From Phaeosaccion multiseriatum (Eukaryota; Ochrophyta, other classes), in the NCBI GenBank assembly GCA_965112735.1, contig OZ218962.1, forward strand, positions 2,914,001-2,978,000: a stretch of DNA of 64,000 nt, read 5' to 3'. The notes beneath the pieces were generated by a model. That model did not search any database. It was not told the origin of the DNA and saw nothing but the letters and a program-made list of their open reading frames with translations. Positions 1 to 40,318 of this stretch are shown piece after piece. A program made the position numbers and the translations under genes. Every line of letters starts with the position of its first letter. The stretch's first letter is position 1.

Positions 1-29235
<29,235 letters not shown>

Positions 29236-29438
29236 GTACCGTGTTGGTGCTTCGCCCGGCAAGTGTGAGAATTCGCGCTGAAAGCCGCTCGTAGTAGCGG
29301 TGCTAGCTTACTTAATATAACATTACTTATGATCCTTCTGGCCATCGGCAGGAGAGCCCCCCCTCTCTCCCCTCTCTCCTCCCTCTGCTACCCGCAGCAG
29401 CCCCCCCCCCCCTACCCTCTCTCCCCGCCCCCCATCCA

Positions 29439-32400
29439 CTACCATCCACTGCCATCCACTGGCACTCCCCTCCTCTGGAAGTGAGCCACGGTGAGAAGCG
29501 TATTACCGGCAGCCACGGCCGTGCTGCCCGACGACACTAAGCGCACCTCGGATGGCAACTGAAACACAGCGGGCAGGGCAAAAGCACAGTGCTGCTCCTG
29601 CTCCTGCTCCTGTATCACCAACTGCTGATGCTGTCCCTGTCGCTCTTCCCTTGACCCGCTCGCGCCACCAACACTCCTCCTCACCCCCTCCACCTCACTC
29701 GCCCCCTCCTCCCTCCCACCCTCCCCCAGCCCCCTCCCCCCCTCCCTCTCACCACCCCCGCTGACGCCCCCCCGGCAGCTGCGTCCCACCTCTCCGTAGC
29801 CTCTGCTCTGTCCATAGGCCGAGCCTCTCCGCTCGAAGAAGCTCAGCTTCCGGATCCCCTCGGGAAGGCTGATGCGCACCCCCTCGGGGAGATCCATATC
29901 CCCCCTTGCGCTCACCGTGCGCCCTTCTCGTGTGCCAGCCCCCCTGGGCCCACCCGCAACCCCCCTGGGCCCTTCCACAGCCCCCCTGGAGAGGAGCAGT
30001 CCGAACTTGGCCTCTTGCAGCGCTTTGCAACCCTCCAACGCCAAGGAGCGGCGGAAGGAGTGCCCGAAGGACACGACACGGAGGAACGGGAGGGAGGCGA
30101 GGGCCGTGGTGGAGAGGTCCTGGTCGTAGGAGTGGCCAAAGTGGGCCTCTTCTAGTAGAGGAGGGAGGTTGGTGGGTTGGTTGTATGCCCAACCTGTGGC
30201 GGTGGTGCGACACAGACGGGTCCGGCAGCAGGGTGTGCGGTGTGTGTGGTGGGCAAGGGGAGGGTGGTAAGGAGCGAAGTTAAGGGGAGTTAGTTGGTGA
30301 GTTGATGGCCGTTAATGGCAGTTAATGGCAGTGCAGGGGGATGGCAGTGAAGGGCACTTGAGGAGGGCATGACTATCTGCTGAAAGGCACTGAGTGGTCA
30401 TACGCCTGAGTACATGCAGTTGTCATTTGGAGCTGTCAGCTCGACAAAAGCACCACCGCTGTGGGACCTTCCTCCCTGCCCACCCTGTCCTCCCCGTGCG
30501 GCAGCCAAACCCATGCAAACAAAAGAACGCGCATCGCATCCCATCACCAAATAACCCCATCCAAACTCAAATTCAAACTCAACCTCAACCTCCTCTCGAC
30601 TTGCACGCACCAAACTTGACCTTCCTCAGTGAGGAGGGTAGCACGGTTGGTTGATTGTAGAGCCCTGTCAGCACGGCTTCTTCAAGGCCCTCAGGGAGGG
30701 TGATGCGCCTGTTAAAGTACTGTCCCAGGCTCAGCCGCAGCAGGGAGTTTGGGAGGCGAAGGTTGTGATTGAAGGCCCAGCTGAGCTCCAGGTCCTCAAG
30801 GGCAGGGGGCAGGGCAATAGGCTGATCGAAGGACCAGCCGCATTTGAGCTTACGGAGGGAGGGAGGAAGGATGATGTGTTGGTTGAACTTGCCCCCTGCC
30901 AGAAAGGGAGGGAGGGAGGGAGGGAGGGAGGGAGGCAGGGAGGGAGGGAGGGAAGGAGGGAGGGAGGGAGGGAGGGAGGCAGGGAGGGAGAGAGGGAAGG
31001 AGGGAGGGAGGGAAGGAGGGAGGGAGGGAGGCAGGGAGGGAGGGAGGGAGGGAAGGAGGGAGGGAGGGAAGGAGGGAGGGAGGGAGGCAGGGAGGGAGGG
31101 AGGGAGGGAAGGAGGGAGGGAGGGAGGGAGGCAGGGAGGGAGGGAGGGAAGGAGGGAGGGAGGCAGGGAGGAGGAGAGGGCGGTGCGACACCCTGATAGA
31201 GTCAGCGCCGATAGATCAAGAGGCGAGGGAAGGCGCATTTCGTCCTGCCCGCCCTCCCTCCCTCATCTGTCTTCCCACCCTGTTCCCTGTCCTCCTTCCC
31301 CATCCCATAGAGAGCTCAGACCAGTGACACAGTCAGGAAAAGCAAACAAGCCCCCCCCCCCCCCGTCCCATCCAGTGCCATCCTCTTTCCTCGCTTGGGG
31401 ACCATCTTACTCACTCACTCCCTCACTCACTCACTCACCGAAGGTAACCTCCTCCAAGGCCGGCGGGAGCTCCAATGTGGAATTGAAGCAGTGGCCACAC
31501 ACGAGCTTCCTCAGAGACGAAGGTAGCTGGATGGGCCCGTTGAAGAAGTGGCCGAGTTCCAGCTCCTCCAGCCCCTCGGGTAGATTCACAGGCTGGCGGA
31601 ACTCGCGGCCAAATCTCACCCTCTTTAGACTCCCCGCTACAGGCAGAATCAGCTGCTGATTAAACAGCCAACCGAATTCCACCTCTTCGACTGAGTCGGG
31701 CAGATGGAGAGGCTGGTTGAAGGCCATGCTCAGCTTCACCCTCCGGAGGGCCGGGGGCAGCTGCAGCGGTTGGTTGTACACCCCGCTCATATCAAGCTCC
31801 TCAAGGCCGGTGGGCAGTACCACACCTGCTTGATTAAAGTCGTACCCGAAGGAAAGCCTCTTGAGACGGAGCGAGGAGGAGGGAGGGAAGCGCACTGGGC
31901 GATTGAAGCAATGGCCGAACGAAACGCTCTCCAGCTCGCAAAGGCCTTGCAGCAGAGACGCCCGTCTTCCTTCGGAGCAGCGTGGATCTTCGGCCTCTAG
32001 CGGCGCGTCAAAGTAGTCCGAAAAGTGCAAGTGCTTCACTGACTTGGGCAGCGCCGCCAAGGCCCTTGTCACAAGCAATGCATCCTGCGCTCGGATGTGG
32101 TCAAGCGATCCTTGTCTGGCAGGGTCGTCCGCCTCACCACCACCTGCACCAGCACTACCTGTAGCCGTTGGTGATCCAGAATCAGACGACGCTGCTGTCT
32201 GGAGCGTTCGGCCCTTCATCTCAACGCTGGTGAAGCCGAGCCTCACATGTCGAATGGGAGCCAAACCCAAACCCCCAACGCGCGCCCCCTCCTCGTCTCC
32301 CTGAGCCTGCTGCGCACACATCGGCTCCGACGTTGGCACAGTGCACATCGGGGCCACCATGGGCATGTGACGTCCCTCTTCCAAGCTTGGGTCCTTCTGG

Positions 32401-32681
32401 CGGTACTCGCGCTCACGCTGTTGCTGCTCCCGCTGCTGCGCCCTGAGGCTGCAAATAATCCTCTCCCGCACCTCCGCCGGCATGAGAGCGTGCACGACCA
32501 CCCTTCGACAAGATACGGCCGACTCAATGTCGCGGCAAAGCCCCCACAGTTCCTTCCCGCCGGTGGGGAAGCCACGCTCCGCGAGAATGGCGAGCACCCT
32601 CCTCCCATTGCTGTCTCTCTGCTCCTTTGCCGTCGTTGAAGTTCTTGCCGCCGCGGGCCCTGCCGAGGCGCGCAAAGACAT
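29439..32681 (-). CDS. FNIP-like repeat protein, spliced, with a frameshift in exon 3 (possible pseudogene)
   Basis: Exon 1 (32681-31439) starts at ATG 32681; exon 2 is 30895-30611; exon 3 starts at 30193. Exons 1 and 2 join in phase and read FGGKFNQHIILPPSLRKL. The N-terminus has KELWGLCRDIESAVSCRRVV, the divergent version of the KALWGVCKEVDEVTSRTLV module of the cluster genes downstream. At least fourteen FNIP-like units follow. Exon 3 begins WAYNQPT and then meets TAG; a frame shifted past an AACC tandem run continues the repeats (LPPLLEEAHFGHSYDQ), so one 4-bp AACC unit seems missing. The tail after about 29790 may contain one more 231-bp intron. FNIP repeats are leucine-rich-repeat-like solenoids known from Dictyostelium and some large viruses; the ligand is unknown. 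Confidence 0.7.
30906..31178. repeat. (GGGA)n tract with GGCA/GGAA variants in intron 1 of the spliced FNIP gene
   Basis: About 270 bp of GGGA units with interspersed GGCAGGGA and GGAAGGA, in the 543-bp intron 30896-31438. On the coding (minus) strand it is a CCCT polypyrimidine tract just before the acceptor. Confidence 0.94.
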
Positions 32682-33171
32682 GCCGCAGCGACACCTCCGA
32701 TTGTCGTAGGTACCCCGTCGCTCAGTCTTGGCACTACCAAGAGAGCTATAAGCAGGGCACGGGTTTAGCGATATCCTTTCATGGGGCAGCAAAAATTCTC
32801 TCAGGTCCCCCGAGGATGTGTAAGATATTGTGGTATTCCACAACAGGATTCCCTCTACTTCTCCTGCAGCGCCTTCAGACTCTTTCTCTCACAACGATGG
32901 TTCGATCACGCCCAAGGCAGCCCGGAACTTCAGCTTGTGTTAAAGCACAGGATCCCTCGACGGAAATTGAGGACAAATGGAAGACAAAGGGAAGTAATAA
33001 GTTAGTAAATAGTGAATGTGAAACTGGAACGGAAGCATATGGAAGGGATTGTCTAAGCCCCCGCCTGGACTGGATGCCAACAACAAAGTGCCAACAAACT
33101 GAGAAAAGACAGCAGAGACAGAGGCCAGCACCTCAGCCTGGACACTTGTGTGAGAGAGGTAGCGGCACCTT
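32682..33171. other. 490-bp intergenic region between divergent genes
   Basis: It lies between the ATG of the minus-strand FNIP gene (32681) and the ATG of the plus-strand gene at 33172, so it should hold both promoters. No TATA box is obvious. An open stretch from an ATG at 32896 exists on the plus strand, but it carries no recognisable domain. Confidence 0.5.
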
Positions 33172-35461
33172 ATGGCTGCAGTAGACTGTCTCCTGAAGGC
33201 GGACTTGGATCAGCTGCTGGCAAGTGAGTGTTGTTAATGAAGAAAAAAAAAAGAAGAAAAAAAAAAGGAAGGAGGAAGTGGGCCGAGGGGATGGGAAGCC
33301 CGCTTGCACAGAGCTCAAAATGGCAACGCAGCCAAAAGATACTTGGTTTGGTTTCTCTTTCGCTTACTGTCCCGCTCCAATGTGCCCTCCTCCACGATCC
33401 TTCAGAATATCAAGACGAGGCCTTTCCGGTCGACATTTTGCATGCCGTGGAGAAGCAGGCGCGACTGCGAGCTTGCTATGAGCGCGTCAAAGGTGAGCCT
33501 ATACGGCAATATGATACAGAGGTCTGGACCCTCCATGCCTTGCCCCTGAGTGACCTGAGTAGCCTTGAGTAGCCTGAGGAGGTATCCTACAAATTCAATG
33601 CGCGGCTGTGGGCGTTTGCTGCCGAGGGCCTGGAGACAAAGAGGGACGTGTGCAGACTGGAAGAATGTCCGTGTACCGGACATGAGAGCAGAAGTAAAGT
33701 AGGGGAACGCCTGCACTTGGCGCTTACTCCACACACACACACATGTGTAGCCGTTCTTGCTCTGTGCAGCACACACTAAACTGAACCCCTCTCTCTGTCC
33801 GGCGTGCCACTGCGTGCAGCCTCCTTCCAGGTCGAGTCTCTGAAGGACGAGGATGGCAATCTGCAGGCAGACGCGGCGCGCTTCCTCAGCCTCTGCTCCG
33901 TGTCAGAGTACGACAAGGTGAGACCGAACCACATCAACACACTCACACACACACAATTTCTCTCCCATCTCTTCCTCTCGCTCTCCTGACTCTCTAGCTC
34001 TCTCACACACAACCATGCCCATGCGCACATACACGCGCACACACATCATGCATGCTCTCCTCATCGGGTTGCCGAGGAGACCCTTATCTTATGCGTAGAT
34101 GAGTGCTCTCTGCTGAGGGCAAAGGTCAAAAGGGTGACAGTCGAGGGCAGGGAGAGCGAAAAATGCTTGGAAGACGTGACATCCCTTCCTTCCTTCCTTT
34201 CTCCCTTCCTTCCTTCCTTCCTTCCTTCCTTCCTTCCTTCCTTCCTTCCTTCACTCCTTCCTTCCTTCCTTCCTTCCTTCCTCCCTCCCTCCCTCCCTCC
34301 CTACCTCTCTTTCTTCCTTCCTTCCTTCCCTCCTCCGTTCCTCCCTCCCTCTTCTCCGGCGTTTGTCCATACTCCCTCCCTCTCTTCCTTCCTCCCTTCC
34401 TTCCCTCCTTTGCCGAGCCTGCGTCCTTACCCCCCCACCACCCCCCTAAATCCTCTTGTGTTTACCTTCTTCGTTCGTTTCGTGTACGGTGACTTTCTCT
34501 GTGCCAGGTGCAATCGCGCGACTTCTGCTCCATCGAGGCTGTTGTGCAGGTGTCGCTGGAGCCTCGAGCAGAGACAGGAGCAGGAGGGGCAGGAGTCGAG
34601 GCTGCGACCGCGGCGAAGCAAGGCAGAGGGAAGAAGAGGAAGCTGGCGGTGCTTGGAAGAGAAGGAGCGGGAGAGGCCCGGACGCTCCGGCTTTACTTCT
34701 CCTTTTCGAGGAAGCAAGTAACCCTTGACGTAACCAGGGGGGGCAGCACCGACGATCAGGAGGAGGAGGAGGAGGAGGGAGAGGAGGGGGAGGAGGAGGG
34801 GGAGGAGGAGGAGGGGGGGGGGGAGGAGGAGGAGGGGGGGGGGGAGGAGGAGCCGGATACTCGGTCTGGGAATGGCCTTCGTAGCGAAGACAGCAAATGC
34901 ATAAAAACATGCTGTGGCGGCTCGGGAAGCGTCTCCGTCTCCGGCACTCCTTTCCGTGCGAACACCCTGCTCACGTACCGCATCAGCTTCTCGGAGGGAG
35001 CGGGGCGTAAGGCGCCCCTCATGGAGGGGCACATATTCGCCGCTGACGAGGTACCTGCGCCGGATGGAGTAGTGCCTGTGGAGCAGGAAGTGGGGGCTGC
35101 TGTATCACCAACTGGTGTGGATGGTGTGGGTACAGAGGGCCCAGCCGAAGTGGACCTGGTGGAGCGTCAGTATGACACCGAAGCGCTGAACCGTCTGCTC
35201 AAGGACATCGGCACGGAGGAAGAGGAGCAGGAGGAGGAGGAGGAGGAGGAGGAGGAGAGAGGGGAGGGTAGAGAGGCGAACCTAGTCATGTGGCTGCTGG
35301 CCTTCCCCTTCACGGAGGAGGAGTGGGACATCGGGGGGCTTCTATTTGATGGGCTGTTTGGCGACGAGGAGGAGGAGGGGGAGGAGGAAGAGGGGGAGGG
35401 GGCTGGGTCTGGCTCGGCCTCTTCTGTAGAGGGGGGGGAGGAGGATGGCAGTGAGCAATGA
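33172..35461 (+). CDS. Unrecognised four-exon protein, acidic C-terminus
   Basis: Exons 33172-33223, 33406-33492, 33820-33917, 34508-35461 join in frame to 396 residues. The start MAAVDCLLKADLDQLLA is followed by KYQDEAFPVDILHAVEKQAR and SLCSVSEYDKVQSRDFCS, a compact helical N-terminal region of about 100 residues. A beta-rich stretch (TLRLYFSFSRKQVTLDV), a Glu-rich insert, a second folded-looking stretch (TPFRANTLLTYRISFSE) and a block WLLAFPFTEEEWDIGG follow, then an acidic tail. I do not recognise the family. The exon 3 to 4 junction is phase 0. The short word GTATCACCAACTG is embedded in exon 4 at 35098-35118. The intron 33918-34507 holds a CCTT tract. A further exon may start at 35551. 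Confidence 0.65.
34185..34440. repeat. (CCTT)n tract in intron 3 of the 33172 gene
   Basis: CTTC/CTTT/CTCC tetranucleotide tract filling the middle of the intron 33918-34507. The open frames over it (Pro-Ser-Phe-Leu runs) are spurious. Confidence 0.94.
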
Positions 35462-35550
35462 AATGGGGGGGTAAAAACAAAACTAAAACTGAAACGAACT
35501 TTACTTTTGCCGCGCACCGAGACAACACACTTTTCCCCTCTCTTCCACAG

Positions 35551-35749
35551 TGAGGCCCGCAGGCTCATAGTCGTATGCACAGCAACCTCTTATGAAGCCC
35601 AGGCCGAGGAGCGTCTCATCAGAAGTGAAGAACAAGAAGAGAGAGGAGAGACAGAGAGAGAGAGAAAGGACCGCAGAGGAGGGGGATGTTTATGGCACAT
35701 GCTCCCTCCATGCTGCCCACTCCGGCACCGCCACCCGTGGTGCAAGTGA
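35551..35749 (+). other. Possible extra exon or gene remnant upstream of the first REC-like ORF
   Basis: A good acceptor (TTCCACAG, ending 35550) precedes a stretch reading EARRLIVVCTATSYEAQAEE then RLIRSEEQEE. No donor with the matching phase and consensus was found at the end of the 33172 gene, so the link is unproven. It ends in the same frame that the 40.3 kb copy reads as HMLPPCCPLRHRHP-like peptide. Confidence 0.3.
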
Positions 35750-36804
35750 AGGTCATTCGAGTCCTCGTCGTGATCGTCCCTGGTTGCGGCCCCGGCGCTC
35801 CACCATCAAGGAGGGCAGTGGCGGGTGTGGGAGAGGCACTCGAGCTTTGTGGAGCACGCATGGCGCCCGCTTCTACCCCCCTTGTGTTCGACGTGCGCCG
35901 GGGAGGGGGGAGCCCGGGTGATGGGCTAGGCACCACACTCAGGGCTCAGTACGATGTCGTGTTCATCGATACCACTGGCACCATCACTGGCACCATCACT
36001 GGCAGAAGGGGAGATGCAACTATTAGTAGCGCTGGACATGAGCAGGAGCAGAGGGGGAAGGCTGGTGGACCTTTCTCCTTCTCCTCCTCCTCCTCCTCGT
36101 CGTCGTCGTCGTCGTCGTCTGTCTGCAGGTGTTCAGAGCCTCAGCACACGAGTCCGTACTTTGTGGGCAAGGAGATGGCGCGGTTTCTGCGGCATAACGG
36201 AGACGACCAGGCCCACATCTACCTGCTAGTTCCCCCCCCCCCTCCTTTTGCTGCTGCTGCTGCTGCTGCTGCTCCCGATACCCAACACGAGCAAGACGCT
36301 GAGCTACGGAGCTGCGGGGTGAACGGGGTGGTGGTACAACGAGGCGACCATCTCGTCCCGGAGACCCTCGTGAAGCTGACCATGAGGATCCTCATGCTCT
36401 CCACTACGGGCGTGTCCGGGGGTCGGGGAAGGGTTGGAGGTGGTGCCAGAGGTGGTGACGCTCGAGAATCAGAGTGGGCAGGAGGAGGAGTGGGGGGAGG
36501 AGAGGAGGCGTATGCCACCAGGAGCGGCGTCTCTTCCCCGCCCCCGTCCTCGTCCTCCCCCCCGCTACTACCGCTGGAGTACTCCGTCCAGGGTCGCAGC
36601 ACCAGCAGCAGCATGGATGTCTTCGACTCGAGATCTGACACACTTGACGGGGAGGCCCGGCCTCCACTCGCGAAAGCATGTAGGGCTCCGAGCTCGTGCT
36701 ACAGCTCCCAGTCTATAGACCACCTCCTTCATCAGCCACACGAGGGGGGAGGCGGTGGGGAGGAAGAGGTAGGGCGGGGGGGACCATGGGAGGCCTGGGT
36801 GTGA
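35686..36804 (+). CDS. Receiver-like (REC) domain protein, copy 1
   Basis: One 372-residue ORF. VIRVLVVI (24-31), QYDVVFID with Asp95, EMARFLRHN, AHIYLLV and SCGVNGVVVQRG followed by VPETLVKLTMRIL occur in the order of a response-regulator receiver domain (strand 1, phospho-acceptor strand, then GxExxRxLR, strand 4, and the GxxGxxxKP-like end). The acidic pair after strand 1 and the conserved Lys are missing, and Ser, Gly and Pro-rich inserts split the domain, so it is at best a degenerate receiver. The C-terminal third is low-complexity. It lies convergent to FNIP gene A. A start at the third Met (35713) is possible. A near-identical copy lies at 40319-41461. Confidence 0.5.
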   Translation: MFMAHAPSMLPTPAPPPVVQVKVIRVLVVIVPGCGPGAPPSRRAVAGVGEALELCGARMAPASTPLVFDVRRGGGSPGDGLGTTLRAQYDVVFIDTTGTITGTITGRRGDATISSAGHEQEQRGKAGGPFSFSSSSSSSSSSSSSVCRCSEPQHTSPYFVGKEMARFLRHNGDDQAHIYLLVPPPPPFAAAAAAAAPDTQHEQDAELRSCGVNGVVVQRGDHLVPETLVKLTMRILMLSTTGVSGGRGRVGGGARGGDARESEWAGGGVGGGEEAYATRSGVSSPPPSSSSPPLLPLEYSVQGRSTSSSMDVFDSRSDTLDGEARPPLAKACRAPSSCYSSQSIDHLLHQPHEGGGGGEEEVGRGGPWEAWV

Positions 36805-37520
36805 TGGTCCCGTGTGGGGAGGAGTGGTGGAAGGCACTTAATGGAGAGGAGGGAGGGGCGCGTCTGTGGAAGGAGGTGGCACGGACTCGCCCGCCCCTGT
36901 CTATGTCTGCAAGGTGTACCTGGAGAGGAGAGAGAGAGAGAGGGAGGAGAGGGAGAGACAAAAGAGGGAGGGAGAGAAGCCTATACATAGTTTTGTTACA
37001 GAGAGAGGGATCGGAAAGGGAGAGGACGACACAGAAAGTGTGGTAAAGAGATAAAACGCGCGGGGTGGCACAGGAGCGCGAGCACGAGCACGAGAGAAAG
37101 AAGGAGGAGAGGCTCAGCTGCGCTTCGTCCTCTTCGAAAACAAACGTAACTGTGATTACGAAAACAAACATAACGATGTATGTATACACTGAAGAGGGCC
37201 CAGGAGCTCCTGCTCTTCCCACTGCACAACCGACCCAGCCGCTCTTCCTCTGCCGTTTCCCATTCTCGCCATCATAGTTTTCATATATTTTATGCTCGTA
37301 TAAATATAGCTTCCCGCTCCTCCCTCGTTGCTCCTCTCTGCACTGCCTGCTGCTGCTGCTGCTGCTGTGGGCCGGACAGGTGACAAGTGACTCCCTTGTT
37401 GGCTACGCTGCTCGCTCCCCCTCGGTTGCTGCACCTCCTGCTGAGACCTCCTCCCTCTTGAGGCAGGGCCTACGAGAGCTGTGCTGTGCTGTGCGTTGTC
37501 GTCCTGTCCCATCGCCCTCC
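35697..37520. repeat. Duplicated block, copy 1 (REC-like ORF plus 3' flank of FNIP gene)
   Basis: The stretch from about 35697 to the end of gene A is repeated at 40320-42178 at very high identity, including non-coding parts such as the GAGAGAGAGAGGGAGGAGAG tract and the TATAAATATAG box (37299, 41965). Differences include an expanded CTG run at 37347-37367 in copy 1 and an ACCACC run at 41233-41250 in copy 2. Confidence 0.9.
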
Positions 37521-39803
37521 TTACCAGCGAATCACCTCAAGCCCCTCGGGTAGATCTGCAGGCAGCTGGTATTCCTCCCCAACCGTAAGAATCCTGAGGC
37601 TAGCAGGCAGGCTCTCCAGAGGGCAGGTGTACTCCGGTCTCAGTCTGAGCCCCCGGAGAGAAGCAGGCAGCTTCAGAGGGTGGTTAAAGTCACGCCCCAT
37701 CTCCACCTCCTCCACACCGCAAGGAAGGACCAGCTGCTGATTGAAAAAAAGGCCAAATGTGATCTTCTTGAGCGAGGCAGGCAGCTCCAGAGGGAGGTTA
37801 AAGTATTGCCCCATCACTGCCTCCTCCACACCGCAAGGAAGGTCCACGTGCTGATTGAAGAGAATGCCAAATCTGATCTTCTTGAGCGAGGTAGGCAGCT
37901 CCAGAGGGAGGTTAAAGCACTTCCCCATTTCCACCTCCTCCACACCGCAAGGAAGGTCCAATTGCTGATTGAAGCTCGAGATCAAATGAAATGTGATCTT
38001 CTTGAGCGAGGCAGGCAGCTCCAGAGGGAGGTTAAACCCCTTCCCCATGTTCACCTCCTCCACACCACAAGGAAGGTCCAAGTGCTGATTGAACGTTTCT
38101 CCAAATGTGATCTTCTTGAGCGAGGCAGGCAGCTCCAGAGGGAGGTTAAAGCACTTCCCCATTTCCACCTCCTCCACACCACAAGGAAGGTCCAAGTGCT
38201 GATTGAACTCATATCCAAATTCAATTTTCTTGAGCGAGGCCGGCAGCTCCAGTGGGAGGTTAAACGCATACCCCATGTCCACCTCCTCCACACCGCAAGG
38301 AAGGTCCAAGTGCTGATGGAACTCCTCTCCAAACTTGATCTTCTTCAACGAGGCAGGCAGCTCCAGAGGAAGGTTAAACGCCTCCCCCATCACCACCTCC
38401 TCCACACCACAAGGAAGGTCCAAGTGCTGATGGAACTCCTCTCCAAACTTGATCTTCTTCAACGAGGCAGGCAGCTCCAGAGGAAGGTTAAAGTACTCCC
38501 CCATGTTCACCTCCTCCACACCACAAGGAAGGTCCAAGTGATGATTGAACTCAGAGTTCCAGTCAAAAGTGATCTTCTTCAACGAGGCAGGCAGCTCCAG
38601 GGGGAGGTTAAACGCATCCCCCATCACCACCTCCTCCACACCACAAGGAAGGTCCAAGTGCTGATTGAGGTGCTGGCCAAATGTGATCTTCTTGAGCGAG
38701 GCAGGCAGCTCCAGAGGGAGGTTAAAGCACTTCCCCATTTCCAACTCCTCCACACCACAGGGAAGGTCCAAGTGCTGATTGAACTCAGAGTTCCAGTCAA
38801 AAGTGATCTTCTTGAGCGAGGCAGGCAGCTCCAGGGGGAGGTTAAACGCACACCCCATCACCACCTCCTCCACACCACAAGGAAGGTCCACGTGCCGGTT
38901 GAACAAAGAGGTCCAGCCAAAAGCGATCTTCTTCAAAAAGGCAGGCAGCTCCAGAGGGAGGTTAAAGTGCTGCCCCATCACCACCTCCTCCACACCGCAA
39001 GGAAGGATCAGGGGCTGATTGAACTTCGAGCTCCCATCAAATATGATCCTCTTCACTGAAGCAGGCAGGTCCAGAGGGAGGTTAAAGTGCAGCCCCATCT
39101 CCACCTCCTCTACACCGCAAGGAAAGACCACGTGCTGATTGAAGTAACAGCCAAAAGTGATCTTCTTCAGCGAGGCAGGCAGGTCCAGGGGGGAGTCAAA
39201 CTGCAACCCCATCTCCACCTCCTCGACTGTGCTTGGTACCGACACGGCTTGATTGAAACTGTCGGAGAAAATAAGGCGCTTCACCGATGCTGGCAGCAGC
39301 GCCAATGCTTGTTTAGCGAGAGCCTTGTCCTCAGCGGTGTTAGGAGTCGTACTTTCGCTGGTGCCGGCCATGATGTAATCGTGGACGCTGCCGCTAGGGC
39401 CGAGCTTCACAGCCACGACGCGAAAGAAACCACTGCCCGCCTCGACTGTCTGCTCTTCGTCTTCCTCTTCTTGCCTCTCCTGGATCCTTCCCGACTTCCC
39501 CACCTCTTCAGCGCCACCCGCAGGCTCCACGGAGGGTGAAAACGCAACCTTCCTCGCGTCCCCTTCCTTCTGGTGCTTCAGCAAGCTTAGCATACGCAGC
39601 TGCACAGTCTTGGGCATGGCGGTGCTGATCACCAGAGTGCGGGAGGTGACCTCATCCACATCCTTACACACTCCCCACAGAGCTTTGTTCGAGATGAGGC
39701 AGGCCACACTTCTCAGAGCCGCTGGCCCCGCGCTGCTCCAAGGTACTAACCTAGTTACGCCCTTGGATACTTCTTCCCCCCCGCCTTTCGCAGCTCGCTC
39801 CAT
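37521..39803 (-). CDS. FNIP-like repeat protein A, intact
   Basis: One exon, 760 residues, start MERAAKGGGEE. Residues 1-80 hold the cluster's N-terminal module (KALWGVCKDVDEVTSRTLVI, then MPKTVQLRMLSLL). A charged linker leads to FFRVVAVKLG and a cap LALLPASVKRLIFSDSFNQA. Some 25 FNIP-like units follow, alternating two types: LPCGVEEVxMGxxFN and LPASLKKIxFGxxFN, so the real DNA module is about 115-123 bp. The C-terminal cap reads YTCPLESLPASLRIL and LPADLPEGLEV, shared with B, F and G. No signal peptide or TM; a cytoplasmic or nuclear solenoid is likely. Adjacent modules are nearly identical in DNA, a sign of recent expansion or gene conversion. Confidence 0.85.
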   Translation of the reverse strand: MERAAKGGGEEVSKGVTRLVPWSSAGPAALRSVACLISNKALWGVCKDVDEVTSRTLVISTAMPKTVQLRMLSLLKHQKEGDARKVAFSPSVEPAGGAEEVGKSGRIQERQEEEDEEQTVEAGSGFFRVVAVKLGPSGSVHDYIMAGTSESTTPNTAEDKALAKQALALLPASVKRLIFSDSFNQAVSVPSTVEEVEMGLQFDSPLDLPASLKKITFGCYFNQHVVFPCGVEEVEMGLHFNLPLDLPASVKRIIFDGSSKFNQPLILPCGVEEVVMGQHFNLPLELPAFLKKIAFGWTSLFNRHVDLPCGVEEVVMGCAFNLPLELPASLKKITFDWNSEFNQHLDLPCGVEELEMGKCFNLPLELPASLKKITFGQHLNQHLDLPCGVEEVVMGDAFNLPLELPASLKKITFDWNSEFNHHLDLPCGVEEVNMGEYFNLPLELPASLKKIKFGEEFHQHLDLPCGVEEVVMGEAFNLPLELPASLKKIKFGEEFHQHLDLPCGVEEVDMGYAFNLPLELPASLKKIEFGYEFNQHLDLPCGVEEVEMGKCFNLPLELPASLKKITFGETFNQHLDLPCGVEEVNMGKGFNLPLELPASLKKITFHLISSFNQQLDLPCGVEEVEMGKCFNLPLELPTSLKKIRFGILFNQHVDLPCGVEEAVMGQYFNLPLELPASLKKITFGLFFNQQLVLPCGVEEVEMGRDFNHPLKLPASLRGLRLRPEYTCPLESLPASLRILTVGEEYQLPADLPEGLEVIRW

Positions 39804-39881
39804 TCCGGTCTGGCTCGTTTCGGTGTGAATTTTAGGAGATAGTTGATAGATGGAAGGTCACGCGATCGTCACCCAAACAAA

Positions 39882-39930
39882 GATCTGTGAGTGCGGCGAC
39901 GATGTCGTGGGTGTTGGTGCTCCGCCTTCC
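39882..39930 (+). promoter_or_regulatory. Conserved intergenic segment between head-to-head FNIP genes, copy 1
   Basis: GATCTGTGAGTGCGGCGACG is followed by a variant of TCTCGTGGGT and TTGGTGCTCCGCCTTCC. Four copies occur in the window, each in the same orientation between a minus-strand and a plus-strand FNIP gene. Here it lies 80 bp from the start of A. Confidence 0.6.
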
Positions 39931-40318
39931 CGGCATATCATATGGAAGAAGCAACAAAAGACCAACCTCCCGCTCTCCGATGATCAACGACGCCATGCCC
40001 AAGGCTGTGCAGAAGCAGATGCTTGGTATGCTTAGGCAGCAAGGACAAGGAGGAGAGAAAGACTGCCTCCTGCTGCTCAAATGACAAGACTGAGGGAAGA
40101 GGCAAGGGGAGGAGGGTCCAGTGGTCGGGGGGGAAGAAGGCGAAGGGGCAACAGAAGAAGGAAGAGGAGGCGAGAAGGAGTTCTTCGTCCTCAATTGCTA
40201 CCACAACGGACGGAAGCGGTGCCGGTGGGAGCGGGGCGAAGAAGACGAAGAGGCAGTGGGGCCATTCTGATGATGCGACGACCGAGGGAGGCAGTGCGGG
40301 CGAGGCAGGGGGAGAGGC
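39931..40318 (+). pseudogene. Truncated FNIP gene A' (N-terminal linker only)
   Basis: Shares with F and G the stretch INDAMP, QKQMLGMLRQQ and the Lys/Ser linker (GKKAKGQQKKEEEARRSSSS in one frame, shifted relative to the start). The first part of the module (KALWGVCK) is missing, a frameshift follows LRQQ, and all FNIP repeats are gone. The sequence changes directly into the REC-like ORF copy 2 at about 40318, so the stub marks a recombination breakpoint. Confidence 0.75.

Noticed and set aside
37680-39059. Long plus-strand ORF (459 codons) with RKVQVLIE and LLERGRQLQREVK repeats
   Set aside because: It is the exact antisense of FNIP gene A; the open frame follows from the repeat's codon pattern. 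The same holds for shorter ones over B, D, E and G.
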